A stretch of DNA of 64,000 nt from Streptosporangium violaceochromogenes (GTDB taxonomy: Bacteria > Actinomycetota > Actinomycetes > Streptosporangiales > Streptosporangiaceae), in assembly GCF_014654615.1 (NCBI RefSeq), contig NZ_BNBB01000006.1, forward strand, positions 124,001-188,000, written 5' to 3'. The position numbers were made by a program, and so were the translations under genes. Below are positions 36,073 through 44,924 of the stretch, piece by piece (positions within the stretch are counted from its first letter, which is position 1; each line of letters opens with the position of its first letter). The notes under the pieces are model-generated. The model was given only the letters and a program-made list of their open reading frames with translations. It was not told the DNA's origin and searched no databases.

Positions 36073-36240
36073 CTAGAGGATCAGGTAGACGGTCACGGCG
36101 ACCACGGCGATGACCGCCACCGCCACCGCGATCGGCACCGTCAGCGACCGCCTGCCGGCGGCGGCCTCCGGCTCTTTACGCTGGGCGAACGCGCGGAACT
36201 GCTGGGTGTTGCCCGCCGGGTCAATCTGGGGATCAGACAT
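36073..36240 (-). CDS. single-helix membrane microprotein
   Basis: 55 residues, read on the minus strand from ATG at 36240 to TAG. The N-terminal half is hydrophilic (MSDPQIDPAGNTQQFRAFAQ); the C-terminal half is one continuous membrane helix of Val/Ala/Ile (about 34-54). No ribosome binding site is seen, but TAAAGT lies 6 bases before the ATG, fitting a leaderless message. It is divergent from the SURF1 gene. Short tail-anchored proteins next to respiratory assembly genes are common in actinomycetes; no function is known. Confidence 0.7.
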   Translation of the reverse strand: MSDPQIDPAGNTQQFRAFAQRKEPEAAAGRRSLTVPIAVAVAVIAVVAVTVYLIL

Positions 36241-36370
36241 GGGTCGACTTTAGCGAGTCGTCATACTGTCCCGATACCGGTTCATGGCACTTTTGTGGTG
36301 GTCTGTGGCGGATGTTCTCAGCGCGGTGTCCGAGTGTGGTCCTGGGAACGGGACCGTTCGAACGGGCGGA

Positions 36371-36376
36371 TAGCGT
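36371..36376 (+). promoter_or_regulatory. -10-like TAGCGT of the SURF1 gene, leaderless arrangement
   Basis: TAGCGT ends 6 bases before the ATG at 36383, and no ribosome binding site is present. Confidence 0.4.
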
Positions 36377-36382
36377 GGTGTC

Positions 36383-37135
36383 ATGCTCCGCACCCTGCTC
36401 TCTCCCCGCGTGCTGGTGCTCCACCTGCTCGCGGTCTGCGCGTTTGTCGTGTGCGGACTGCTCGGCCGTTGGCAGCTCGGCGTGTTCGAGGAGTCCGGCC
36501 GGCCGCACGCGGCGCGCGACCCCGCCCCGGTGGACGTCACCGCCCTCACCGAGGCCGGGCGGCGTGTGGCGGGCGAGGCCGCCGGACGCCGGGTGACCGC
36601 CCGGGGCGTCTTCGACCCGTCCCGGCAGCTCCTGGTCGCCGGGCGCGAGGAGGGGCCGTGGCTGCTCACCGCGCTCGACCTCGGCGACGGCACCGCGATC
36701 CCCGTCGTGCGGGGCCGGGTCTCCGGGGCCGGCGACCCGGCCGCCGCCGTACCGCCCGGTGAGGTGACGGTCACCGGGCGGCTGCGGTCCTCCGAGGCGG
36801 TCGAGGGCGCGCCGCGCAGGACGGGCCCCCTGCCTGCGGGGCAGGTCGCGACGGTCACGTCGTCCGAGCTGATCAACATCTGGCGGGGTGCGAAGCTGCG
36901 CGACGGCTTCGTGGTGGCCACGGCGTTCTCCCCGGCCCCCGCCGTCGCGGCCGGGCCGGTGCCCGCGCCCCCTCCGACCGAGTCCGGCGGGTTCACCTGG
37001 CGCAACCTCGCCTACGCCGCCCAGTGGTGGATCTTCGGGCTCTTCGCGGTGTTCATGTGGTGGCACTTCGTGCGGGACATCCTGCGCGGCCGTACGGCGG
37101 AGCGGGAGGCCGAGCCGAAGCCCACCCCGGCCTGA
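36383..37135 (+). CDS. SURF1-family cytochrome oxidase assembly protein
   Basis: 250 residues. Two membrane helices flank an extracytoplasmic domain: the first ends in the family motif LLGRWQLGVFE (about 26-36), the second near the C-terminus contains YAAQWWIFGLFAVFMWWHF. SURF1 proteins help insert haem into aa3-type cytochrome oxidase. The C-terminal tail is charged and cytoplasmic. It is followed after 45 bases by a DUF3817 gene on the same strand, a frequent actinobacterial neighbour. Transcription appears leaderless. Confidence 0.9.
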   Translation: MLRTLLSPRVLVLHLLAVCAFVVCGLLGRWQLGVFEESGRPHAARDPAPVDVTALTEAGRRVAGEAAGRRVTARGVFDPSRQLLVAGREEGPWLLTALDLGDGTAIPVVRGRVSGAGDPAAAVPPGEVTVTGRLRSSEAVEGAPRRTGPLPAGQVATVTSSELINIWRGAKLRDGFVVATAFSPAPAVAAGPVPAPPPTESGGFTWRNLAYAAQWWIFGLFAVFMWWHFVRDILRGRTAEREAEPKPTPA

Positions 37136-37180
37136 CCCCGGCATATCGTTACAGTGTCCGGACCCCGAGACCCGAGGTAG

Positions 37181-37492
37181 ATGACCGTGCAATCCGCCCT
37201 CAAGCCCTTCCGCGTCCTGGCGTACGTCGTCGGCGTGATGCTGCTCGTCCTGGTGGCCTGCATCGTGCTCCGGTACGGCTTCGGCGTCGAGGGGCCGTCG
37301 AAGGTCGTCTCCCCGATCCACGGCTTCCTCTACATGCTGTATCTCGTGGCCACGATGAACCTGGGAATGAAGGCCCGATGGGCCTGGCCGTACACCGTGG
37401 GCGTGATGCTCGCGGGAACCGTGCCGCTGCTGTCGTTCGTGTTCGAGCGCAAGGTCACCCGGCGCGTGGAGGCCGGGCCCGCGACCGCCTGA
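37181..37492 (+). CDS. DUF3817 family membrane protein
   Basis: 103 residues with three membrane helices (about 10-30, 42-60, 66-86). The segment SPIHGFLYMLYLVATMNLG with its histidine between helices, and ARWAWPYTVGVMLAGTVPLLSF, are typical of DUF3817. No biochemical role is known. It follows the SURF1 gene in the same direction, so a respiratory membrane setting is plausible. GAGGTAG lies just before the ATG. Confidence 0.88.
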   Translation: MTVQSALKPFRVLAYVVGVMLLVLVACIVLRYGFGVEGPSKVVSPIHGFLYMLYLVATMNLGMKARWAWPYTVGVMLAGTVPLLSFVFERKVTRRVEAGPATA

Positions 37493-37565
37493 CCCGCCGG
37501 TCCGGAGGGGAACGCCCCGGCGGAGCGGTCCCGGACCGGCGCGGTCCCCGGCGTCTCCGGCGTCT

Positions 37566-37757
37566 TCAGCGGCCGAGGCCGCGTCGGCGGGCGCGCTTGA
37601 GCCGCTCGCGCTGCGAGGGGTCGAGCATCAGGTAGCCGGCGATCGGGGCGGCGACGACGCCCAGGACGACCAGCAGGCTCAGCCAGCCGGGTAGGAAGAT
37701 CAACGACAGGATCACCGCGACCCCGGCGCCGAGGACGTATTTCTGGACGGGCGACAT
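37566..37757 (-). CDS. small two-helix membrane protein
   Basis: 63 residues from the ATG at 37757, chosen because GGAGG lies 9 bases upstream; ATG at 37766 is too close to it and longer frames are arginine-rich. Two hydrophobic helices (about 8-25 and 26-42) are followed by a strongly basic tail (QRERLKRARRRGLGR) that would stay in the cytoplasm. No family is recognised. It converges with the DUF3817 gene. Confidence 0.7.
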   Translation of the reverse strand: MSPVQKYVLGAGVAVILSLIFLPGWLSLLVVLGVVAAPIAGYLMLDPSQRERLKRARRRGLGR

Positions 37758-37997
37758 CTTCACCATCCTCCGAACGTGGGGCGAGCGCCCCACCTGTTGT
37801 CCATTCTGTGTCCTTCGCTCAACGCATGGACTCACCGGCGGGGTTCCATCCGAGATATATCGTGACCATCCGGCGACCTCGCCCATGCTCCGTCTCCCGG
37901 CCCTGGTTTCGGCCCGGCTCCCTCCCCGGCCCCTTTTCGCGGGGCGCCGGGGCCGGAGAGCGGCGGCGTCTCGCCTCCGGCGCGGCGCGCGGCCCCC

Positions 37998-39362
37998 TCA
38001 GCCGGCGCGGCCCAGAGCCGCGAGAACCCAACCGGTGGCCTGGAGCGCTCCCCGGCGCGTCGTGCCGCGCGTGTCCTCCCCGCCCCCGCGCTGATACTGG
38101 ACCGTGACCACGAGGTTGGCCGTGCGCACGACCACCCCGGTGTTGTAGGTGAGCCGGTTCGTGACCTCCGTCGTGTACGCCTCGGGGGCGAGTCCGGGCA
38201 GGGGGACCGGGGGCCTGACCATGGTCAGCGGCAGTCCCATCGTCGTTTCGGTCCGGGCGCCGTCCTCTTTCAGAAAGCGTGTGTAGTCGCGGTGCGCCCG
38301 TGCGGCCGAGCCGTACCGCAGCACCTGGACCAGGAGCCGGTAACGCAGGGTGCTCACCTGGCTCCGGTCGTCGGCTCCCCAGGAGCACTCGTTGCCCTTC
38401 TGCCGGGACGGGGTCGTCTCCAGCGACAGCTCCTCGGCCCCGGAGGCGGTGATCAGGGAGCAGGCGTCGGGGGTGGTGGCGAAGAAGGTGGGGGAGGGGG
38501 CCGGTGCGGCGGCCGGGGGCGGGGACGGGACGGCGGGGCGGGGCCGGAAGACGACGCCCCCCGCGAGGACGGCACCCCCCGCGAGGACGGCGGCCAGGGC
38601 CACCACCCCCGGAGTGAGCGGCCGCCGGCGCACGGGGGCGGGGCGGGGCGCGATCTCCTCCAGGCTCAGCCGGACCGAGGCGACGCCGGGTCGGCGGGCC
38701 GGGTCGGCCGCCAGCAGCTCCTCCACAAGCGGGGTCAGCGGACCGGAGCCGGTCGTGCCCGCCGGGCCGGTGGCGGGGCCGGTGGCGGGGCCGGCCAGGG
38801 GCAGGCCTCCGGCCAGCAGGGGCGCGGACCGTGCCCCGGTGTCCGGGGCACGGCCCTCGACGGCGGTGAACAGGACCGCGCCCAGGTCCCGCAGGTCGTC
38901 GGAGGGAACGAAAGCGGTCACACCGGTCAGCACGACCCGGCCGTCGGCGGAGAGCAGCACGGTGTCCGGGGTGGCCGAGAGGCGGATCCCCCGCTCGCGG
39001 GCGGCGCTCAGCGCCTCCAGCACGCGCAGGCCCACCTCGGCCGCCCGCTCGGCGGGCAGCGGCCCGTCGGCCCGGACGGCCTGCGCCAGCGAGCGGCCCT
39101 CGACCGCCTCGGTGACCAGCCACAGCCGGTCGGGGGCGGAGATCACGTCGTGCAGGGTCGCGACGCCGGGATGGCGCAGGTCGGCCGCGGCGCGGATGTG
39201 CCCCAGGAGCAGGTCGCGGCCGGGGCCGGGAGGCGGCAGCGGCACCTCGGCGATCGTGACCTCGCGGGCGAGCAGTTCGTCCCGGGAGCGCCAGGTGGCG
39301 CCCGTGTGGTCGCGCCGTTCCAGCAGCCGGTAACGGCCGGCCAGCAGGCCGGGGCCGTTCAC
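37998..39362 (-). CDS. receptor pseudokinase D (Ser/Thr kinase fold without catalytic residues)
   Basis: 454 residues with the layout of a receptor Ser/Thr kinase: kinase-like domain (about 8-245), one membrane helix (about 252-275), Pro-rich linker and an ectodomain. Catalytic residues are gone. The VAIK lysine position is Ala38 (EVTIAEV), the HRD loop reads GIRLSATPDTVLL, the DFG position reads LTGVTAF, and there is no APE motif. Fold landmarks remain (LAGRYRLLERRD, LRHPGVATLHDV, DLRDLGAVLFTAVEG). The ectodomain has the paired cysteines seen in its three neighbours (CSLI and NECSW). It is the last gene of a four-kinase run, 93 bases after the active kinase gene. It probably acts as a non-catalytic partner or scaffold. 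Confidence 0.88.
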   Translation of the reverse strand: MNGPGLLAGRYRLLERRDHTGATWRSRDELLAREVTIAEVPLPPPGPGRDLLLGHIRAAADLRHPGVATLHDVISAPDRLWLVTEAVEGRSLAQAVRADGPLPAERAAEVGLRVLEALSAARERGIRLSATPDTVLLSADGRVVLTGVTAFVPSDDLRDLGAVLFTAVEGRAPDTGARSAPLLAGGLPLAGPATGPATGPAGTTGSGPLTPLVEELLAADPARRPGVASVRLSLEEIAPRPAPVRRRPLTPGVVALAAVLAGGAVLAGGVVFRPRPAVPSPPPAAAPAPSPTFFATTPDACSLITASGAEELSLETTPSRQKGNECSWGADDRSQVSTLRYRLLVQVLRYGSAARAHRDYTRFLKEDGARTETTMGLPLTMVRPPVPLPGLAPEAYTTEVTNRLTYNTGVVVRTANLVVTVQYQRGGGEDTRGTTRRGALQATGWVLAALGRAG

Positions 39363-39455
39363 GGCGGGCCCCCGGCGCGAAGGTCCCCGGTCCGGGAGGG
39401 CTGTGCGGGGGTCGCGCGGAGCGGCCGGAGGCGGCCGGAGGTGATCGGGGCGTTC

Positions 39456-41036
39456 TCAGTCACGACGGTTCAGCTCCTCCGCGGCGAGCCGGGCCGCGTG
39501 CAGGGCCTTCCGGCGCAGAGCGGGGGTGACGCGCCGGCTCTTCTCCGACAGGCTGACCTCCACCAGGAGGTTGCTGACCCGGAACCGGATCACCGCGTGG
39601 GCCCGGTCAAGGGCGGTCATGTCGTAGGCGAACGCCTCGGCGCCGACCCGGTCCACGTCCCGCAGCGGGCCGACCGTGCCGAAGGGGCCGGTCCCCCTGT
39701 CCGCCTTGAGCTTGACCCGTTCGGCGGCGAAGAACGCGTGGGCGGTGTCCGGGCCCGACCTGCCCGGAGCCGGGGCCCGGCTGCCGAGCGTCACGCGCAG
39801 CCCGCGGCCACCCGGATCGCTCCAGCTGCAGTAGGCCTCCCTGTCGGTCGCGGCCTCGTCCGACACCGGGGCGGAGGTCGGCCCCACGGCCCGGATCCGG
39901 GCCGGGGTGAGCAGGCCGCACGGATCGGGTGCGACGGCGAACCTGCCGGGCGCGAGATCCGCGGCCCGCGACGGCGGGGAGCCCCCGGGGCCGGGGCCGT
40001 CCGTGGTCAGCAGGACCGCCACCGCCACCCCGGCCGCCGTCACCGCCGCCCCCGCCCCGGCGAGGAGCCCGATCCGGGCGCGCCCGGACGGCCGTGCCCC
40101 TCGCGCCCCTCGTGCTCTCCGCGCCCCCCGTGCTTCCCACGCCTCCGGCGTCCCCTGTGCTCCCGGCGTTCCGCCCTCGGTGACCCCCGGCGGCGGTGCG
40201 ACGGGGGCGGGGGGCAGCCCCTGGGCGACCCGGTGCAGCGCCGCGCGCAGGGCGGCCTCCCCCGGCCGCGCCCGGGGGTCCTTCTCCAGGACGGCCAGCA
40301 GCACCGGCGCCAGGTCGCCCGCCCGGGAGGGGAAAGGGGTCGGTTCGGTGAGCACCGCACCCAGGGTGGCGACGGGAACGGCCCGCTGGAACGGCCCCCT
40401 TCCCTCCACCGCGGCGTACAGGGCCGCGCCCAGGGACCACAGGTCGGCGGACGGGCCGTCGCCGGTGCCGCGCAGCCGTTCCGGGGCGATGTAGCCGGGC
40501 GAGCCGACCAGCGCGTCCGGGGAGGTGAGCTGGACGTCACCCTCCAGCGTGGCGATGCCGAAGTCGGTCAGCAGCACCCCGCCGTCGTCGGCGAGCATGA
40601 TGTTGGCCGGCTTCACGTCGCGGTGCACGATGCCCCGGCCGTGCGCGAGGGCCAGCGCGTCGAGGACGGCCAGGCCGATCGCGGCCACCCGTCGCGGGGG
40701 CAGCGGCCCGTCCGCGCGGACCGCCTGCTCCAGGGAACGGCCCCGCACGAGGTCCATCACGATCCAGGGCCGGCCGTCCTGGGCGACGACGTCGTGCACG
40801 GCCACGATGGACGGGTGGCTCAGCCGGGCGGCGGCCCGCGCCTCGCGCAGGGTGCGCTCGCGCCTTTCCACCCGCTCGGCCTCGGGCAGGCCGAGGCCGA
40901 GCCGTACCTCCTTGATCGCCACCTCGCGGTGGAGCAGTTCGTCCCTGGCGCGCCAGACCACGCCCATCCCGCCCGCGCCGAGCCGATCGAGCGCGCGGTA
41001 GCGGCCCGCGAGCACGGGCGGCGGTGCCTCAGCCAC
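39456..41036 (-). CDS. receptor Ser/Thr protein kinase C (catalytically complete)
   Basis: 526 residues and the only member of the cluster with every catalytic residue. Seen: glycine loop LGAGGMGVVW (19-28), Lys42 in VAIKEV, HRDVKPAN with Asp140 and Asn145, DFG with Asp158, APERL, and DLWSLG. A low-complexity Arg/Gly/Ala stretch (about 300-325) leads to one membrane helix (about 327-347) and an ectodomain of ~170 residues with CGLL and YCSW cysteines. It phosphorylates Ser/Thr of unknown targets, with neighbouring degenerate homologues as obvious candidates. Its start overlaps the end of gene B by 8 bases, so translation is coupled. Confidence 0.94.
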   Translation of the reverse strand: MAEAPPPVLAGRYRALDRLGAGGMGVVWRARDELLHREVAIKEVRLGLGLPEAERVERRERTLREARAAARLSHPSIVAVHDVVAQDGRPWIVMDLVRGRSLEQAVRADGPLPPRRVAAIGLAVLDALALAHGRGIVHRDVKPANIMLADDGGVLLTDFGIATLEGDVQLTSPDALVGSPGYIAPERLRGTGDGPSADLWSLGAALYAAVEGRGPFQRAVPVATLGAVLTEPTPFPSRAGDLAPVLLAVLEKDPRARPGEAALRAALHRVAQGLPPAPVAPPPGVTEGGTPGAQGTPEAWEARGARRARGARGARPSGRARIGLLAGAGAAVTAAGVAVAVLLTTDGPGPGGSPPSRAADLAPGRFAVAPDPCGLLTPARIRAVGPTSAPVSDEAATDREAYCSWSDPGGRGLRVTLGSRAPAPGRSGPDTAHAFFAAERVKLKADRGTGPFGTVGPLRDVDRVGAEAFAYDMTALDRAHAVIRFRVSNLLVEVSLSEKSRRVTPALRRKALHAARLAAEELNRRD

Positions 41037-43269
41037 GGGCCTTCAGGGCCTGGGCGACCCAGCGGGCGGCCTTCGTGGCGTTCTGCGTGATCACGCCGTC
41101 GGAGTCCTCGGTCACTCCGCCCCGGAGATACTCGACCTCGGCGATGAGATTGCTGATCCGGAAGACCACGGTCACCTTGTAGGCCCCGTTGTAGATGTTG
41201 AACTTGTTGTAGGCGCCCATCATGAACGCGTCCTCGCCGATTCCCTTCAGGTTCCGGGGGGGTGCGGGCCTGGGGGTGGCGAACGTGCCGCCGGTGGCGA
41301 GGTCCTTCTTCTTGCCGCTCAGATACTCCTTCGCCCGCTCGATCTCCGAGCCGTTCCGTTTCTGGGCGACCAGCCGCACCTGAAGGTCGAACTTCTCCGG
41401 GTTGGGCATGCGCCAGTCGTGCCGGTTGAGCCAGTTGCACACGGACGACTCGACCTCCGAGCTCCGGAAGCCCGGTACGAGCTCCTGGGCCTGCCCCTCG
41501 TCGAGCAGGCCGCAGGCCCGGGGCGCGGAGGCGAACCGGCCCTTGGCCCCGGCGGCCGGCGTGGCGGAGGCCTCCTGGTCGTCCCCGCCGGAGCGGCCGA
41601 TCATCGGGGCGAGCAGGACGCCGATGGTGACGGCCATGGCGGCGAGCAGGCCGCAGGTCAGTCCCACGACCGAGCGGGGCACGAACACCCCCTGGGAGCG
41701 GCCGCCGGAGCGCTCGGTCGGTCCGGTCCGCGCCTGCGAACCGGGGGAGGTGTCTTTCGGTCCGCCCGAGAGCGGGACGAGCGCGCGCGAGGTGGAGTCG
41801 GCGGACACGGCCGCCGGGGGCGGGGGCGCCGCCTCGTGCGGAGACTCGTGCGAAAGCCCGCGCGAAGGCTCGTGCGGGGGCCCGTACGGAGGTTCACGCG
41901 GGGGTTCGTGCCGGGACTCGTGCCCGCGGGGGTGCGCGGGCCCGTGCGGAGGGGGGACCGCGTCGGCGGGACCGGCCGACGCCGGATCCGGGGGCGCCGA
42001 GGTCGCCGGCGACGGCGGAGACGGGGCCGCGGGAGAGCCCTGGGGGGGTGTGGGAGCGGTGGGCGGTGGCGCTGCGGTCTGCCCGTAGGCCGGTGAGGCG
42101 GGGACGCCGGTCTGCCCGAAAAGGACGTCCTGTGGGACGGAGGCAGCCCGGGGGAAGACCTTCTCGGAGAAGTGGTTCTCCGTCCGGGACGGATCCTCCC
42201 GTGGTGACTCCGCCCATGATGACTCCGCCCGCGGCGGCCGCGCCCATGGCGGCTCTCCCCGGAACGGGTCGGCGGGCGGGGAACCGGTCCGGTCCGCCGC
42301 GGGGAAGGGCGGCGTCGCGGAGGGCGGACCGGGGGAAGGCGGTGCCGGGGGCGGCGGGGTGATCGGGAGGCCCGCTCCGGCGGCCCCGCCACCCCCCGGG
42401 TGATCGGGGTGATCGAGACGGCCGTGGTGCGGGGGCGGTGCGGGGTCGGCCGGGTCCGCCCCGGCGGAGGGCGGCCCGAAGGGCCGCGTCCCCGAGGGGG
42501 CCGAGGAGCCCGAGATGAAGGTGTCCAGGGGGTGCGTCGTCCGGGACCACGGAGGCGGGGCGCTCCGCTCGGGGGGCGGGGGCGCCGCCGCGGCCGGTCC
42601 CGGCGGGAACGACGCGGGCGGGGCGGACGGAGAGGCGGGGGAGGGGGCGGAAGGGAACACCTGCGGGAACGGCGCCGAGGAGGTCCTGCGGGAGGGCGGG
42701 GGCAGCGCGTCGGCGGGGACCGGCGGCAGCGGGGTGTAGCTCTCACCGCGATCGCGTGAGGCGGCGAGCAGGGCGTTGCGCAGTGTGCCGGGTTCGGGCC
42801 GCTGCCCCGGTTCGAGGGCGAGCAGGGCGAGCAGGATCGGGGCGATCGGGCCCGCGTTGCCGAGGGGCCCGCCCGGTCCGGGCGGGCGGCCCTCGACCGC
42901 GGTGTAGAGGGTGGCGCCCAGGGACCACAGATCGGCCGCCGGCCCCGTCACCCCCTCGGGGGCGGTGAACGCCGGGGAGCGGAGGGTCGGCGCGGCGAGG
43001 GTGATCCGGTCCCGGGGACCGATCAGTACCGAGCCGGGCCGTACGTCACCGTGGAGCATTCCCCGGTTGTGCACGGCCACGAGCTGGTCCAGTACGGCCA
43101 GCCCGAGGGCGGCGGCCCGTCGCGGAGCCATCGGCCCCGACCGTCCGATCACCTGCTCCAGCGAGGCGTGTTCCAGCGCCTCCGGGCGCACCGTGTCCGC
43201 GCCGGGGTCGGTCAGCGCGTGCCGGCCGGCGTGTCTGCCCTGCGACCGGGGGACCTCTGGATGGCTCAT
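41029..43269 (-). CDS. receptor pseudokinase B lacking the N-lobe, with long Pro-rich linker
   Basis: 746 residues. The protein begins at the level of the kinase hinge (EHASLEQVIG near residue 33), so the whole N-lobe with glycine loop and Lys is absent. The C-lobe shows HGDVRPGS (Asp75 kept, Asn replaced by Ser80), AAP in place of DFG (92-94), then TAPEGV and DLWSLGATLY. About 370 residues of Pro/Ser/Ala-rich sequence follow (about 190-530), one membrane helix (about 550-572), and the paired-cysteine ectodomain (CGLLDEGQ, SVCNW). The start overlaps gene A's stop by ATGA and the end overlaps gene C, so the lack of an N-lobe is not a frameshift artefact visible here: no N-lobe coding sequence lies upstream. 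Confidence 0.88.
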   Translation of the reverse strand: MSHPEVPRSQGRHAGRHALTDPGADTVRPEALEHASLEQVIGRSGPMAPRRAAALGLAVLDQLVAVHNRGMLHGDVRPGSVLIGPRDRITLAAPTLRSPAFTAPEGVTGPAADLWSLGATLYTAVEGRPPGPGGPLGNAGPIAPILLALLALEPGQRPEPGTLRNALLAASRDRGESYTPLPPVPADALPPPSRRTSSAPFPQVFPSAPSPASPSAPPASFPPGPAAAAPPPPERSAPPPWSRTTHPLDTFISGSSAPSGTRPFGPPSAGADPADPAPPPHHGRLDHPDHPGGGGAAGAGLPITPPPPAPPSPGPPSATPPFPAADRTGSPPADPFRGEPPWARPPRAESSWAESPREDPSRTENHFSEKVFPRAASVPQDVLFGQTGVPASPAYGQTAAPPPTAPTPPQGSPAAPSPPSPATSAPPDPASAGPADAVPPPHGPAHPRGHESRHEPPREPPYGPPHEPSRGLSHESPHEAAPPPPAAVSADSTSRALVPLSGGPKDTSPGSQARTGPTERSGGRSQGVFVPRSVVGLTCGLLAAMAVTIGVLLAPMIGRSGGDDQEASATPAAGAKGRFASAPRACGLLDEGQAQELVPGFRSSEVESSVCNWLNRHDWRMPNPEKFDLQVRLVAQKRNGSEIERAKEYLSGKKKDLATGGTFATPRPAPPRNLKGIGEDAFMMGAYNKFNIYNGAYKVTVVFRISNLIAEVEYLRGGVTEDSDGVITQNATKAARWVAQALKARG

Positions 43270-44924
43270 CCTTTTGCTCTCCGCTTGTTCAGGGCGTCCA
43301 CGACCCAGGTGGCGGCGTTGTGGGCACCGGCCTGAATCGCCGGACCGTCCTTACTGCCGTCGACCACGGTGTAGGCGACGTCGAGGACCAGGTTGTCGAC
43401 ACGGAGGATCACATAACTCTGCTCCAGTCTGCCGGTCCTGCGGTTTTCGTAGACGTCGTAGCCGAACGCCTCGTCTCCGGCCGCGCGGATCTCCAGCGGG
43501 CCGGTGGAGCGGGCGGAGCGGAGCCCCGCCTGGATGTCGGGCCAGGCCCAGGCGATCCCGCCGTTGGGCAGCGTGCCGTTGCGCTGGTTGACGAACAGCT
43601 CGTGGGCCTGGCGCGGGCTCTTGCCCCACTGCTTGTCCGTGCCCGAGGGGGAGACCGCGAGGCCCATCCCGGAGGTGATCCACTCGCAGCCGCCGCTGTT
43701 GGTCGGCCGGCCCCTGGACTTCAGGGCCGGCAGGAGCCGCCTGGCGTCGGTGGAGGACAGGAGCCCGCACAGGTCCACCGGTGTGGCGAAGGCGCCGGGC
43801 CGCTCGCTGAGCGCGGGGGGTTTCGCTGGAGCGCTCCGGTTCGATGAAAGGTGAACCACCCCGGCGGTGGCCGCGATGATCCCCGCGAGCGCGGCCACCT
43901 CGGTCGCAGCCCACAGCGCGGCGCGTCCCCGGCCGGGCGCGAACCCGGGCGCGGACCTCGGCGGGGGCGCGGGCGTGAACCCGGGTGGGGGCGCGGCGCC
44001 GGGCAGGGTGCCGGAAGCCTGTGAGGGGGGCGGTCCGGGCCGCTCCGGCCGCCCGGGCGGGCCGGTCTCCGGCCGGGGCTCGGAGGGCGGAGGGGTGGCC
44101 AGGAGGCCGAGGGCGATCTCCCGGAGCGGCTCGGCGATCTCCTCGGCGGACGGCCGGTCCTCGGGCCGGGGGGCGAGCATCGGCGTCAGCAGCTCGCCGA
44201 GCCGTCCGGCCCGCGCGGGCGGTCTCGGCGGCTCGGTGAGCACCCGGCCGATCGCCGCGATGGCGGTCTCGGCGGGGTGCGGCGGCAGGCCCTCGACGGC
44301 GAAGTAGAGGGTGGCGCCGAGCGACCACAGGTCCGAGGCGGGGCCTCCGCGCTCGCCGCGCAGACGCTCGGGGGCGATGTAGTTGGGCGAGCCGATCAGG
44401 TGCTCGGTGCGTCCGGCCGTCATCTCGTCCTCGACGACGGCGGTGCCGAAGCCGATCAGGACGGCCCGCCCGGTCCGGGTGAGGAAGACGTTGCCGGGCT
44501 TGACGTCCCGGTGCACCACCCCGGCGGCGTGCACGGCGACGAGCGCGCTGAGGATTCCCACCCCGGCCCTGGCGGCCTGATGCACGGGCAGGGGTCTCCG
44601 GCGGCGGACGGTCTCCTCCAGGGAGGCGCCCGACAGCAGCTCCATGACGATCCAGGGCCGCTCCCGCTCGATGAGCACGTCGTGGACGGTGACGATGGAG
44701 GGGTGCTTGAGGCCGGCGGCCAGGTTGGCCTCGCGGAGCGCGGCCGAGCAGACCTCCCGCCGCCGGTCGGGGGTGAGGTCCGGCGGGAGCCGTATCTCCT
44801 TGATCGCCACGTCGCGGCCGAGCGTTTCGTCGGCGGCGAGCCAGACCGTGCCCGTTCCCCCCTCGGCGAGGGGGTTGAGCAGCCGGTAGCGGCCCGCCAG
44901 CAGCTGAGTCTCGATCCCGCTCAC
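43266..44924 (-). CDS. receptor Ser/Thr kinase A with DFG aspartate replaced
   Basis: 552 residues, the first gene of the four-kinase operon. Most of the kinase is normal: LAEGGTGTVW (19-28), Lys42 in VAIKEI, HRDVKPGN with Asp140 and Asn145, APERL and DLWSLG. However the DFG motif reads GFG (Gly158, in AVLIGFGTA), exactly where kinase C has Asp158. That aspartate holds the Mg-ATP, so activity is probably very low or absent. A Pro-rich juxtamembrane region, one helix (about 343-362) and an ectodomain with CGLL and GCEWI cysteines follow. It is divergent from the OmpR-type regulator gene. Confidence 0.9.
   Translation of the reverse strand: MSGIETQLLAGRYRLLNPLAEGGTGTVWLAADETLGRDVAIKEIRLPPDLTPDRRREVCSAALREANLAAGLKHPSIVTVHDVLIERERPWIVMELLSGASLEETVRRRRPLPVHQAARAGVGILSALVAVHAAGVVHRDVKPGNVFLTRTGRAVLIGFGTAVVEDEMTAGRTEHLIGSPNYIAPERLRGERGGPASDLWSLGATLYFAVEGLPPHPAETAIAAIGRVLTEPPRPPARAGRLGELLTPMLAPRPEDRPSAEEIAEPLREIALGLLATPPPSEPRPETGPPGRPERPGPPPSQASGTLPGAAPPPGFTPAPPPRSAPGFAPGRGRAALWAATEVAALAGIIAATAGVVHLSSNRSAPAKPPALSERPGAFATPVDLCGLLSSTDARRLLPALKSRGRPTNSGGCEWITSGMGLAVSPSGTDKQWGKSPRQAHELFVNQRNGTLPNGGIAWAWPDIQAGLRSARSTGPLEIRAAGDEAFGYDVYENRRTGRLEQSYVILRVDNLVLDVAYTVVDGSKDGPAIQAGAHNAATWVVDALNKRRAKG

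Noticed and set aside
38292..41090. 932-codon frame opposite the kinase genes
   Set aside because: Antisense shadow of kinases C and D; low-complexity Gly/Arg/Gln composition.
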